This document shows, one piece after another, positions 18,548 to 26,489 of a stretch of DNA of 27,181 nucleotides. The notes below the pieces were generated by a model that ran no database searches, was not told the DNA's origin, and saw only the letters and a program-made list of their open reading frames with translations. Positions within the stretch are counted from its first letter, which is position 1, and each line of letters starts with the position of its first letter. Made by a program: the position numbers and the translations under genes. The stretch is taken from assembly GCA_003427395.1 (NCBI GenBank), contig BFEA01000491.1:999679-1026859 (forward strand), given 5' to 3'. Source of the DNA: Chara braunii. Lineage: Eukaryota > Streptophyta > Charophyceae > Charales > Characeae.

Positions 18548-18905
18548 GCCGGAATCCGTGATTTGCTCTAGCTGTGTTTTCTCAGATGAGTGTTAGGGTC
18601 ATGTATCCAGCCGTTTTCAAGACCGAATCCGTGTTTCCGTTTTTTTTTTCTTGTTTTTTTTTTCTGGAATCTGACAATCTGACTCCGTGATCTGCTCGAG
18701 TTGTGTTCCCTCAGAGGATTGTAACCCTGATCACACTGACACTTACGGGAATGTATCTTGCCATTTTCACGGCCAAATCCCTGGTCCTGTCTTTTTTTTT
18801 TTTTTTTTCAGTTTCCGGAATCTGACAACCTGGCCACGGGGCTGAGATGCCCTCACTGAGGGCACACTCACACTAACACTTCCGGGAATGTATAGAGCTG
18901 CAATC
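18548..18905. repeat. Three tandem copies inside the DNA transposon
   Basis: Copies begin GGAATCCGTGATTTGCTC (18550), GGAATCTGACAATCTGACTC (18666) and GGAATCTGACAACCTGGCCA (18818). They share ordered words: CTCCGTGATCTGCTC, TGTGTTCCCTCAGA, ACACT, GGGAATGTAT, CATTTTCACGGCC, AATCCCTGG and a T run. Units are about 115-150 bases. Copy three is changed in its middle. The T runs at the joints (18639-18663, 18790-18808) probably varied by slippage. Confidence 0.8.
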
Positions 18906-19121
18906 ACGTCCNTGGCCTGCGGTCGGGGCTCAGCCTCCTGAAGAGTTGGTGAGAGTCCGACGAAACCGTCGGACGCAGTCAAGTCCTGTTCGTTTGAAAC
19001 GAACGGGAGCATTCACCCAGAAAGAACAAAAAAAGAAAAAAGGGAAAATTTAAGTAAAATAAAAAAAGAAATCTAACAAAAAAATTTAAACGAAATCTAA
19101 CAAAAAGGAAGGGAAAAAAAA

Positions 19122-19464
19122 AAAAAAAAGGACAACTCTCTACAAAAAACGGTCGGCCGTTTTTTCGGGCGCCTGCACCGTTTGTGGGGACACTAAGTCC
19201 CCTTCACTCCTCACAGCGCCACATGACGCTTTAGCTATTTCGTTTTGTTTTTTTTTTTTTCCCTTTTTTTTTTTTCTTTTTTTTCTCTTCCGTTTCCGTT
19301 GGCGCCATCCACCAAGAACTACCAAAAAGAAAAAAAGAAAAACGAATACAAAAAAAAAAAAAAATGAAAGAACTCCTTACCTTGGCGTGGCTGCTGTCTC
19401 CATCACGCCCGCATCTGGATACGAGACAGGTAAGGTTTTTTTTTTTTTTTTTTTTTTTTCTTCT

Positions 19465-19506
<42 letters not shown>
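19122..19506. repeat. Poly-A/poly-T rich right part of the DNA transposon
   Basis: Successive A runs (19113-19129, 19352-19364) and T runs (19247-19284, 19438-19459, 19471-19506) flank short unique pieces such as CGTTTCCGTTGGCGCCATCC (about 19289), which in reverse resembles the GGCGCC core of the dispersed repeat at 1447. The lysine-rich tail of a 219-codon minus-strand frame arises here and is not LINE sequence. Confidence 0.75.
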
Positions 19507-19610
19507 CTTCTCGTGAGAGTACCATAAAGAAATGGAGTGGGACCCAGACTCGGCAAAACTCGGAGCGCAGTGAAAATCAGGGTTGGCAAAAACAGGTACT
19601 GGTGGTTTAA

Positions 19611-20877
19611 TAGTCTTTAACCACTTGATATACCTAAGGTCTTCTTTACTCACATTCAGATGCTTCATCCACCTGGCTTCTACCCGATCTCTCAAATCTA
19701 ATATGGGCCTCAGCATTCTATAAGTTGATTTGACCGTCAGAGAGTGGATTTTTCGAGTGCAATTTTTTCGGCTCCTCATAGGGACTGACCATGACCAATA
19801 GATTGGGTCTAGTGGCAGTTTATTAATTGCGCACGTTGGTTTGAAGGCAATCCAATGGTCTTTATGCTTCAGAGCTTCAATCCTGAACACCTGATCAACA
19901 TTTATCCATTTAGTTTCCTTAGTAGGACTTTCCTTTATCGTGTTGCTCTGGTTAATTGAGAATAGTGAGAGTAAAACTGATCCCCCACCATTTGTAATTA
20001 CAACATTTCCTATATGTTTGGGGTCTCATCGGATTCCCACCCAATCACTCTCTGAGAATCCTTATCCAATCTATCGGAATGGCTTCGGCAATATTCTCGA
20101 GTGCACTTGCTGTTCTTCTGCACTACCGTAAGCTAGGCAAAAGATCGGAAAGAGAGTGTCAGTCCAATGTTTTTGGGTTCCAAATGTCTTCGATCCTTAG
20201 TACCCCATGCTTTACCCAGCCCTTCCAAGGAGAATCCATGCAGTGAAGCATCTTCCTTGTGAGTCAGTGATCCACCTGTTATTGAAAAGGGGTTGCAGAC
20301 AGACTTCTTCCCATATGGTTGGGGAGATTTTATCCGGTAGGGGCAACTTGCGCCACGTCTTGAGAAGGTCTGTCAAAAAAGGGTCGTTTTTAACGTTTAT
20401 TCTTGTAGTCTGGCGATGAGATTTCATTGACTCGCCCGGGAGATGCACTTTGCCTCTTGGGATGGACCAGTATCGATTTTCTAGCCATATCAGTGGATCA
20501 GTCCCTCTTGGTACTTTCGGGGCAAGTCTCGAGATCTGTTCTTCAGCTAGAGCTAACCACGGGGTCTCCGGGTTGAAGAGTAACTGTTTGATCCATTGAA
20601 TAGATAATGCCATGGCTTGAGTGGCGGGATCTAAGATTCCTATACCACCTTTTGTTTTGGGTTGAATCACCGCCTACCATGCCACTCTACTTATCACATT
20701 TTTGTGGTCGTGGTTACCTCTCCAAAGGTAGGTTGTGATTTGCCTTTGTAGAGGTTTAAGCGTTGTCTTGTCCAGTGCCCATACTGCGGATTTGTACCAC
20801 AGTGAGGCTAGAATGACACTATTTATCACCAGCGACCGCCCTATAATGGAGGTTTGTTTGTCCTTCCATAATTCCAA
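19611..20877 (-). pseudogene. LINE ORF2 connection region between reverse transcriptase and zinc finger, broken
   Basis: The upstream piece (20674-20877) reads ELWKDKQTSIIGRSLVINSV then WALDKTTLKPLQRQ, which is the 'LS.aGRl.LInSVl' segment after the RT domain in plant LINEs, ending VAW before a TAG at 20674-20676. The same frame resumes as VIQPKTKGGIGILDPATQA (20212-20670), matching the '.PK..GGLGi' motif. A stretch with several stops follows (about 19891-20211). The frame then reads MFRIEALKHKDHWIAFKPT through RYIKWLKTI to the transposon border at 19611. The order and spacing are those of an L1-class ORF2; stops show decay. Confidence 0.85.
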
Positions 20878-20904
20878 TTTAGCTAGAGCTGGTTTACTTA
20901 TTCA

Positions 20905-21866
20905 TTAATTGTTCTCTGTTGGTTTACCTTCTGCAGAGAGTGAGATCCCCAATACTCTAATTGGGATTGTTGTTGGCACCCAATTAATGTTTGGGAGTTC
21001 TGGAGGTCTCACCCCCTGATGATGTATCCACCAACTGTGTGTCTTTGTGCCCCAATTGATTCTCATGTCTGAGAGGGAACAAAAATCCATCAGTCTCTTG
21101 AACGCTGTTAAATTCTCATGAGAAGCTTCGATTATCAAAGAGAGGTCATCTGCAAACAAGGAGCAGATGGGTATAGCCTCTTCTGGGATGTAACTGACTT
21201 GTATCCGTTTAATATCCTTATTACATCTTAAGTTTGTCGTTAGGGCTTCCATCATGATGACGAAAAGGAAGGGGCAATTGGATCTCCCTGTCTAACTGAA
21301 CGTTCCAAATCAATGGCAGGGGCCAAGTTACCATTTATCATAACCCTCATTGTGGCATTTGAATGTAGGATCTCAATCAATCTTCTGAAGCTAGGCCCAA
21401 GGTTAAGCTTCTCTAGGCATTTATCTAAAAAGAACCAGTCAACATGATCATAGACTTTTTCAAAATCTATGAAGATAAAGGTTGCGTTGTGTTTGGATTG
21501 CAATGATAGTTTACCTAATTCGTTCACTAGTAAGATATTGTCTTGATATTCCTCCCTTCTATAAAACCAGTTTGAGTGGGGTGAATAATGTCAGTAATGA
21601 CTGTCATCATACGGTTCGGGAGAGCTTTTGCTGCCAGCTCATTTACCACTGTGAGAAAAGTAATTGGTCTATAATTGCGGATATTTGCTCTATCTCCTTT
21701 TTTGTATAATAAGGTGAGTACTCATTGTCCCCATTGAACCCGAAGTCCATACTGCATGATAGAAATTCATCAAGTCCTGGGCTAAGAAATCCCACATGAC
21801 TTCCCAAAATTTTTTTGGTAGGCCGTCAATCCCTGTTTTTTTTTCCTCCATCATCATCAAGGCCGA
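20905..21866 (-). pseudogene. LINE reverse transcriptase domain, frameshifted
   Basis: Visible in order on the minus strand are GIDGLPKKFW (about 21815), LTLLYKKGDRANIRNYRPI (21661-21717), QTGFIEGRN (about 21550-21577), the motif A segment FIDFEKVYDHVDW (about 21440-21480), motif B RSVRQGDPIAP (about 21275-21305), FADDLSLIIEA carrying the FADD catalytic motif C (about 21125-21160), and MRINWGTKT with RVLGISLSAE near the end. The pieces lie in different phases. Frame changes occur near 21720, near 21535-21545, and near 21272, where one base is missing after QGDPIAP. Motif A keeps its first aspartate. The enzyme cannot be made from this copy. Confidence 0.92.
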
Positions 21867-22364
21867 TCAGATTTCTTCTTTTGTGAGGGGATTCTCCAAC
21901 ATCGCTTTTTGTTGTTCTGTTAAGGATTTGGTTAGTAGTTCTAGGAAATCTTCTACCTCTTTGGCCCTTTGATCTTTCGGCTGTTTACATTCTGATGTGA
22001 AGAGGGTTTTGTAGAAGTCCCTTACTATTTTCGTGCACGCAGCTGTTGATGTGACAAATGAGTATTGATCTCTTTGAGGATAAAAAAAAGCCTCAATGAT
22101 GGTACGACCAGTTCTTGCCCTTACTGTGGCAAAAAATCTCGTGTCCATAACTCCCTCCGTGTTGTGACCTTTTATTTTTCCTCTTATTCTGATTCCTTGC
22201 CAGCGATGTTCCATAAAGTTTCATAATTTAGACTCCATGTTATCTATGTTTTGGCCAATCTCAGTTGTTTTATTTTCCTGCATCAAGTCCTCTACTTGTT
22301 TTTGAAGTTGTTGTAGTTGCTTTTGAAGGTCAATTTCCTCAAGATGTCGTTGCGTAGCCAACAT
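21867..22364 (-). pseudogene. LINE ORF2 segment upstream of reverse transcriptase, broken by stops
   Basis: From an ATG at 22364 the frame reads MLATQRHLEEIDLQKQLQQL and QKQVEDLMQEN, a glutamine-rich stretch likely to form a coiled coil. A TGA follows at 22221-22223, then GIRIRGKIKGHNTEGVMDTR and FFATVRARTGRTIIEAF, the usual 'D.ntrfFh..vraR' linker preceding RT, and LTKEEI before a TGA at 21867. The same phase stays recognisable upstream to 22487 (LHNVWSFWREQK, DDIRWFNNGLMFLGRKCNEY) with two more stops. The ATG is not a natural start; the natural ORF2 would begin upstream in lost sequence. Confidence 0.8.
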
Positions 22365-22483
22365 TTTTCAATATTCATTGCATTTACGGCCCAAAAACAT
22401 TAGGCCGTTGTTGAACCAGCGTATATCATCATTTATTTGTTATTTTTGCTCTCTCCAAAAGGACCAAACATTATGTAGATATA

Positions 22484-22498
22484 CTCCAAACTCGCATG
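22484..22498. repeat. LINE target-site duplication, right copy
   Basis: CTCCAAACTCGCATG, identical to the left copy at 16934-16948. It sits exactly where similarity to LINE coding sequence ends. Confidence 0.9.
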
Positions 22499-23025
22499 CT
22501 GACAACACGCCACTCTTCTTGTCACAGATGGTTTCACAAAACTGCCCCTCGAAATGAGGTGTGGTGAGGAGCTCTCGAGCCCCTGAGAGGAGGAGTGACT
22601 ATTGTTGCTGCTAGCCTGCTAGAGTTGAGGGGATTGGTGGTCAGCATGAGAGCCACGACAACTTTCGCAAAATAGAACTAGTGGTGAGATGGCGAATCCC
22701 AATAGCATTCGACGAAGCAGATGGCACGTCACATCGATGAACGAAAACGAGATTTGCTAATCACACAGTGAGTAGTAGGTTGTCAGGAAACATGAAAGAG
22801 GAAACTGCGAAGTCAGGAAACGAATATAGGACGTGCTGATCTGTGTAGCTGGTCGGCATTGTGGCATTTGGCTGGTGCTCTTTGGCGTTTTCGCCTCGAC
22901 GCGAAGCAAGATCCTATTTCATCCAGACAAGCCTGCCTGAACTTGCTCAGCTAATGCACTGTCAAAAGGGTCAACGGCCTCGCTCGTGGTGTGTGCTATC
23001 AAGGCCTTGCATCATAGTTATGACA

Positions 23026-23030
<5 letters not shown>
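22499..23030. other. Stretch without recognisable gene
   Basis: Host sequence that was next to the (CT)n tract before the LINE inserted. No gene is seen. GTCAGGAAACATGAAAGAGG and GTCAGGAAACGAATATAGG (22780, 22811) form a short direct repeat. No endonuclease-domain sequence of the LINE is present. Confidence 0.5.

Positions 23031-23104
<74 letters not shown>
23031..23104. repeat. (GA)n microsatellite
   Basis: About 37 exact GA units. The long plus-strand frames (up to 251 codons) crossing it consist of ERERER plus pyrimidine-rich sequence and are not convincing genes. Confidence 0.97.
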
Positions 23105-23107
<3 letters not shown>

Positions 23108-23715
23108 CTACCCACGACGTCTCTATTATCACTTTGCACTCTCGGGTGATCCTCGTTCCCTGGTCCTTTGTACCTGCACTCTCCTTCGTTCCCTCTTCGA
23201 GGGCTTCTCACCGCTCAGCATCACCTTGTTCGTCTTTGCTTCCCTCCTCTTCCCTCCCTCCCTCAGCTTCTTGTGCGAATGCGGCGATCGACACGCTGCG
23301 TCTTTTGGGCCATGCCTACGATTTGGACAGGCTAGCGATGACAACCCCAAAAAGTCCAATTTGGAGCCCACACCGTTCAACTGGGAAGTTCTGGCGGTCT
23401 TGCCTTCCTTCCCCTGCTCACCCGTTACCCTCAACGCTACCCTTTTTCACCCCCCTGTCCTCCCTCCTCTTTCCTTTTTCTTTCTTCCTTTTGCCTTCCC
23501 ACCTTTCCCTCTTCTCCCTTCCCTCTCCTCTCTCCTGCTTGTCCTCTGGCAGGGTGACCCATTTCCCTGCAACAACAGCATGTGCAGAAGATTGGTTACC
23601 TTCACAGCACAAATAAAGGGACACTAAGGAAATTATATTTGCACAACATGAATTAAATGATACCTGCATTCTGAATGACCGTCGGGGTAGAGGTGTCACT
23701 CCATGATACTCAAAA
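23105..23715. other. Pyrimidine-rich stretch without recognisable gene
   Basis: CT-rich DNA with TCCCTCC-type words (23240-23260, 23400-23550). Frames stay open in several phases because the pyrimidine bias removes stops. No domain recognised. Confidence 0.45.
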
Positions 23716-23777
23716 GTAGTAGTAGTAGGAGAAGAAGAATACAAAGAAGAAGAAGACAACGAAGAAGAAGAAGAATT
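23716..23777. repeat. (GAA/GTA)n trinucleotide tract
   Basis: AGTAGTAGTAG followed by interrupted GAAGAAGAA triplets. Confidence 0.9.
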
Positions 23778-24109
23778 ACCTGGTTGGGCACCGTATGGCT
23801 TGTATGCAGTGGAGATAGCGCGCATTGCCAACTTTTGACATTGGTGTTGGGCCGGCGCACCCGCGGTGCACAAACCAAAAAACTAGAAACTTGGCTTCAC
23901 ACGTGATCACATCCGGACGAGTCATAAATGGTCGTCTGAACCGCCAAGTCGAAATGGCTACATGCATGACCTTTTTTTTTGTGAAGCGCATATGTGTGTG
24001 TTTTCCAAGAGTGGCTACGTCTCTCGTTTCAGTTAGCGAACTTGTCTGATGCAACCCCAGAGACACACGGGTGTACCCGGGCCTGGAGGCGCCTTACTGC
24101 GCGCCAGGC
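23778..24109. other. Stretch without recognisable gene
   Basis: No gene seen. A stem-like word pair CCTGGAGGCGC ... GCGCGCCAGG lies at 24082-24108, at the border of the next repeat. Confidence 0.4.
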
Positions 24110-24247
24110 TTTTCAGAACCACCAGCGGCGCACTTTCTTTTTTGGCTGGCGCCGTCGGCCATTGTGATCTAGTAGGCTGAGCCTCCAAATTTTTTGTAAG
24201 TGACGAGTTGCATTTTCAGCACGGCGGGGGCCGTGTACTGGCAATTT
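24110..24247 (-). repeat. Copy of GGCGCC/GTGGTTTAA repeat family
   Basis: In reverse orientation it begins TTTAAATTGCCAGTACACGG (24228-24247), continues AAAATTTGGAGGCTCAGCC, ATGGCCGACGGCGCCAGCC and AAAAAAGAAAGTGCGCC. The first part matches 14852-14885, the middle 14920-14952, and the last part 1447-1530. Its end abuts the MITE at 24247 head to head, the two sharing TTTAAA. Non-coding. Confidence 0.6.
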
Positions 24248-24412
24248 AAACCACCAGTACCTTTCCCATATGTCAGCCGCAGGCACTGCGCGCCGGGCCG
24301 AAAAGAAAAAGGGACCACCGATTCGATTTATCGGCGGCGATCCTTTCGTTTCAGGCCACCGCGATACCTGGCGTATCTCGGGAAAAGGCCTGGGAAAGGT
24401 ACTAGTGGTTTA
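24247..24412. mobile_element. 166-bp MITE sharing ends with the LINE-nested transposon
   Basis: Inverted ends 24247-24268 (TAAACCACCAGTACCTTTCC and CA) and 24391-24412 are reverse complements at 21 of 22 positions. The outermost TA on each side would be the target duplication, leaving AACCACCAGTACC as the element end, identical to that of the element at 18246-19607. The interior is GC-rich with GCCGGGCCGAAAAGAAAAAG and no coding capacity. The two elements share ends but apparently not interiors, which suggests one unseen transposase moves both. Confidence 0.82.
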
Positions 24413-24759
24413 AATGCATGCGCAGCTCTACGCCATGCCTCCTGCCAATCCTAAATGCAGGCAGCAACCATGTGGACGACACACTATATTATGGCGTCCC
24501 TCCCCACAAACCCCAGGCGCAAACATCACTAACCCGATCATCATGATGTATGACCGAAATTCTCTTACCCTTAATGCATGTGCAGCTCAATCCTTTAATA
24601 AAGTACATAACTCCTAGCCCACTGAGGTAGGACTATAATCACCACACAACTAAGCTAGATGGGAGTCATTGTGCACCCTCATGAAACCAAAACAACAACA
24701 AAAAAAAAAGGACTAAAGTACTCGTACACTTCGAAACTCTTGAGGATTGACGTAGCCTG
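24413..24759. other. Stretch without recognisable gene, with short direct repeats
   Basis: AATGCATGCGCAGCTC (24413) and AATGCATGTGCAGCTC (24574) form a direct pair about 160 bases apart. CTCCTAGCCCACTGAGGTAG then GACTATAATC (24611-24640) resembles ATCCTAACCCGATGAGGTAC then GACTAAAATA (24994-25024), probably two pieces of another dispersed repeat. No gene seen. Confidence 0.5.

Positions 24760-24806
<47 letters not shown>
24760..24806. repeat. Poly-A tract of 47 bases
   Basis: Uninterrupted A run. A matching direct repeat on both sides was not found, so I cannot assign it to a retroposed element. Confidence 0.95.
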
Positions 24807-24810
<4 letters not shown>

Positions 24811-24961
24811 GCAGTTGTTCATAGTATGCAAGCATTATCCAAGCCTCGAGGCAGAGGCCGCTGGTGCTATGTTCCCGCTAAGAAGCATGAAGCTGACCTT
24901 TTTCACGGCCAGGTTCATGGTTTCAAAGTGTGAACTGGTGGGACTTGTCCTCTGGTAACCT

Positions 24962-24999
24962 TCACAATCCTTTTTTTTTTTTTTTTTCCTCACAATCCT
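24962..24999. repeat. Poly-T tract flanked by the direct repeat TCACAATCCT
   Basis: TCACAATCCT occurs exactly at 24962-24971 and 24990-24999 with a T run and CC between. This could be a slippage duplication or the target duplication of a very short poly-A insertion. Confidence 0.7.
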
Positions 25000-25143
25000 A
25001 ACCCGATGAGGTACGACTAAAATACCCTTATCCTTGGGAAAAGGGGAGCATGACCTCCATACGGATCCCAATGGTCTTCCTTCCTTTTTTTTTTTTTTTT
25101 TAATTATGTTATTCCCAATCAGTTGCTGAGGTCTTTCAATGAC

Positions 25144-25253
25144 TACAGTCTTCCCCCACATATAACGTACGGTCATTATAGCTGAATTTGGTGTATCTTT
25201 CAGAGTTTAAATTCAGCTATAATGACCGTACGTTGTATTAGGGGAAGATTGTA
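25144..25253. mobile_element. 106-bp pogo/Tigger-like foldback MITE
   Basis: TA (25144-25145) and TA (25252-25253) flank an element with ends CAGTCTTCCCC and GGGGAAGATTG. The arms continue inwards as ATATAACG-like sequence and then a perfectly paired 26-base stretch (AACGTACGGTCATTATAGCT with GAATTT), around a 19-base loop (25190-25208). CAGT ends, TA duplication and an ATATAACG word near the end are familiar from pogo/Tigger elements of the Tc1/mariner superfamily. No coding capacity. A slightly wider flanking match (AATGA at 25138-25142 and 25255-25259) offers an alternative 5-base duplication with ends CTACAGTC, so the exact border is not settled. Confidence 0.82.
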
Positions 25254-25254
25254 G

Positions 25255-25889
25255 AATGACCTATTTTATACAGCATCTAAAGTTTCAACTGATCTATTGT
25301 CGTAACTGCATCCAGATTCATCCAATGTTGGTTGTAGTTGCAGTTAGATACATCCATGAAAATCCTGGAGCGATATGTTATAAAACACCTTAGGAAGAGA
25401 ATTACGCACATAGGTCCAACTACTGGTAATGATGCAATCGGCGTGTTGAACTGTAATTTGTTGTGTCTGGATGACCAGGTGCATTCCAGTATGGTCACAC
25501 GGGTTCTTGCAGGTTACGTCTGGGAAGGTCTTGTGTACCTGGAGTGAATGGGACCTTCCCCCCCCATAGAGAAAGAAAGGGTTTTGTGATAAAATACTTC
25601 CCTCCTTGGGACTTAAAAGAGCAAAAATGCCTCTGTCACAACACACGTGCATGTGCAGGGCCCCAAGGATGTATGTCATTTGTACTTGGATGTGATCTCG
25701 TCCATATGTTTGAATTCTGGCAGAGGTATGTGCAAATAAGTGTGAGTAGAAACGCCTAACCCAACAAAACCTTCAAGGGGTAGAGTTAGAGTTTTTGATA
25801 CTGATAGATGGAGCCTTGATACTGATCAATCGAGCCTAAGTAATAAGCCAACAGACCTATAACCAAAGAGTCTCCTTATGGTCGCATGC
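25255..25889. other. Stretch without recognisable gene
   Basis: Less repetitive than its surroundings. Frames of 69-111 codons on both strands (for example minus 25344-25679) have no recognised domain, and their mutual overlap argues that at most one could be real. An unrecognised exon cannot be excluded. Confidence 0.4.
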
Positions 25890-25913
25890 TTTTTTTTTTT
25901 TTTTTTTTTTTTT
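25890..25913. repeat. Poly-T tract
   Basis: About 24 T. CGCATG occurs on both sides (25884 and 25932), too short to prove an insertion. Confidence 0.9.
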
Positions 25914-26397
25914 AACAGTGCTATATTTTTCGCATGTTGTTCAACTAGTCTTGAGAATTTTCATTAACGAAAGAAAAGGTTTGCCATTGGGCCCCAGAAG
26001 AGAAGTCTAGCAACAGGATAAGATTAATAACAGTTTGTGTAACAGCAGGATAACAATCTTGTAGCTAGTGAGACTTTCATCCACAAAGACAGAGCCCCGC
26101 ATCTGCTGAATGCTGTTTTCCATGTGGGTTTCCTCTCAATTTGTGTGTGTCATCCTTGTGCAGAGGCCATGGTTATCATCTCTGTATCTTCCGATTTAAA
26201 CGGGTGTCCCGAACATCCCACACACTAAGACTCACTCAAGTGCTTTGTCAGGTCTATTCAGGCTAAGCAATTGGAGTATGAAGGATCCTGGTCCCATGAC
26301 TGAGTGCTGCCATATTTTCGTGACTGGCACAAAACGAGAATTGTTTTTTTTCCATGGATGTCAATTTATGGGATGCTGAAATTTGATATGGCTCCAA
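25914..26397. other. Stretch without recognisable gene
   Basis: No gene, RNA or clear repeat recognised. Short frames only. Confidence 0.4.
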
Positions 26398-26418
26398 GAT
26401 GCTTAAACCACAAGTACT
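26398..26418 (+). repeat. Solitary terminus of the AACCACCAGTACC-type transposon family
   Basis: CTTAAACCACAAGTACTTTG followed by CCC differs from the MITE end TAAACCACCAGTACCTTTCC at only a few positions. Its partner end downstream was not found; the GC-rich tract from about 26490 may have replaced it. Confidence 0.45.
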
Positions 26419-26489
26419 TTGCCCAGCTATCAATGTCGAGCCTAAAATCGTCATGTGTGTTAAACAATGAACCGACTGGACCATCGATG

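Larger units (their letters stand above)
18244..19609. mobile_element. Non-autonomous DNA transposon (TA duplication) nested in LINE ORF2
   Basis: The element proper is 18246-19607 (1362 bp). Its ends are perfect 13-base inverted repeats, AACCACCAGTACC and GGTACTGGTGGTT, and TA is present on both outer sides (18244-18245, 19608-19609). Removing the element with one TA turns the LINE reading into ...WLKTI-TTRPSK..., joining both ORF2 halves in one frame without stop. That strongly supports a 2-base TA duplication as in the Tc1/mariner superfamily. The ends do not start CAGT or CTCCCTCC, so the family is unassigned. No transposase is coded. Inside lie three tandem copies of a unit (18548-18905), long poly-A/T runs and an unresolved base at 18912. 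Confidence 0.88.
16949..22483 (-). mobile_element. 5'-truncated L1-class LINE with poly-A tail, interrupted by a DNA transposon
   Basis: On the minus strand the element begins at 22483 inside ORF2, runs through pre-RT linker, reverse transcriptase, connection region and CCHC zinc finger (ORF2 end at 17615), then about 650 bases of 3' region ending in A11 (T at 16949-16959). It is flanked by the exact 15-bp duplication at 16934 and 22484, the length usual for target-primed reverse transcription. No apurinic-type endonuclease sequence is visible upstream of 22483, so it is truncated at the 5' end, as most LINE copies are. Without the 1362-bp insert and the extra TA it is about 4.17 kb. At least three frameshifts and several stops make it inactive. 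Confidence 0.93.

Noticed and set aside
19231-19890. 219-codon minus-strand frame ending in long lysine runs
   Set aside because: Its first part is LINE ORF2, but from about 19607 onwards it reads into the inserted transposon's poly-T tracts. It is a chimera of two elements, not a protein.
22861-23616. 251-codon plus-strand frame with ERERER and serine/proline-rich remainder
   Set aside because: Open because of the (GA)n tract and the pyrimidine bias downstream, with a second phase (213 codons) equally open. No domain recognised.
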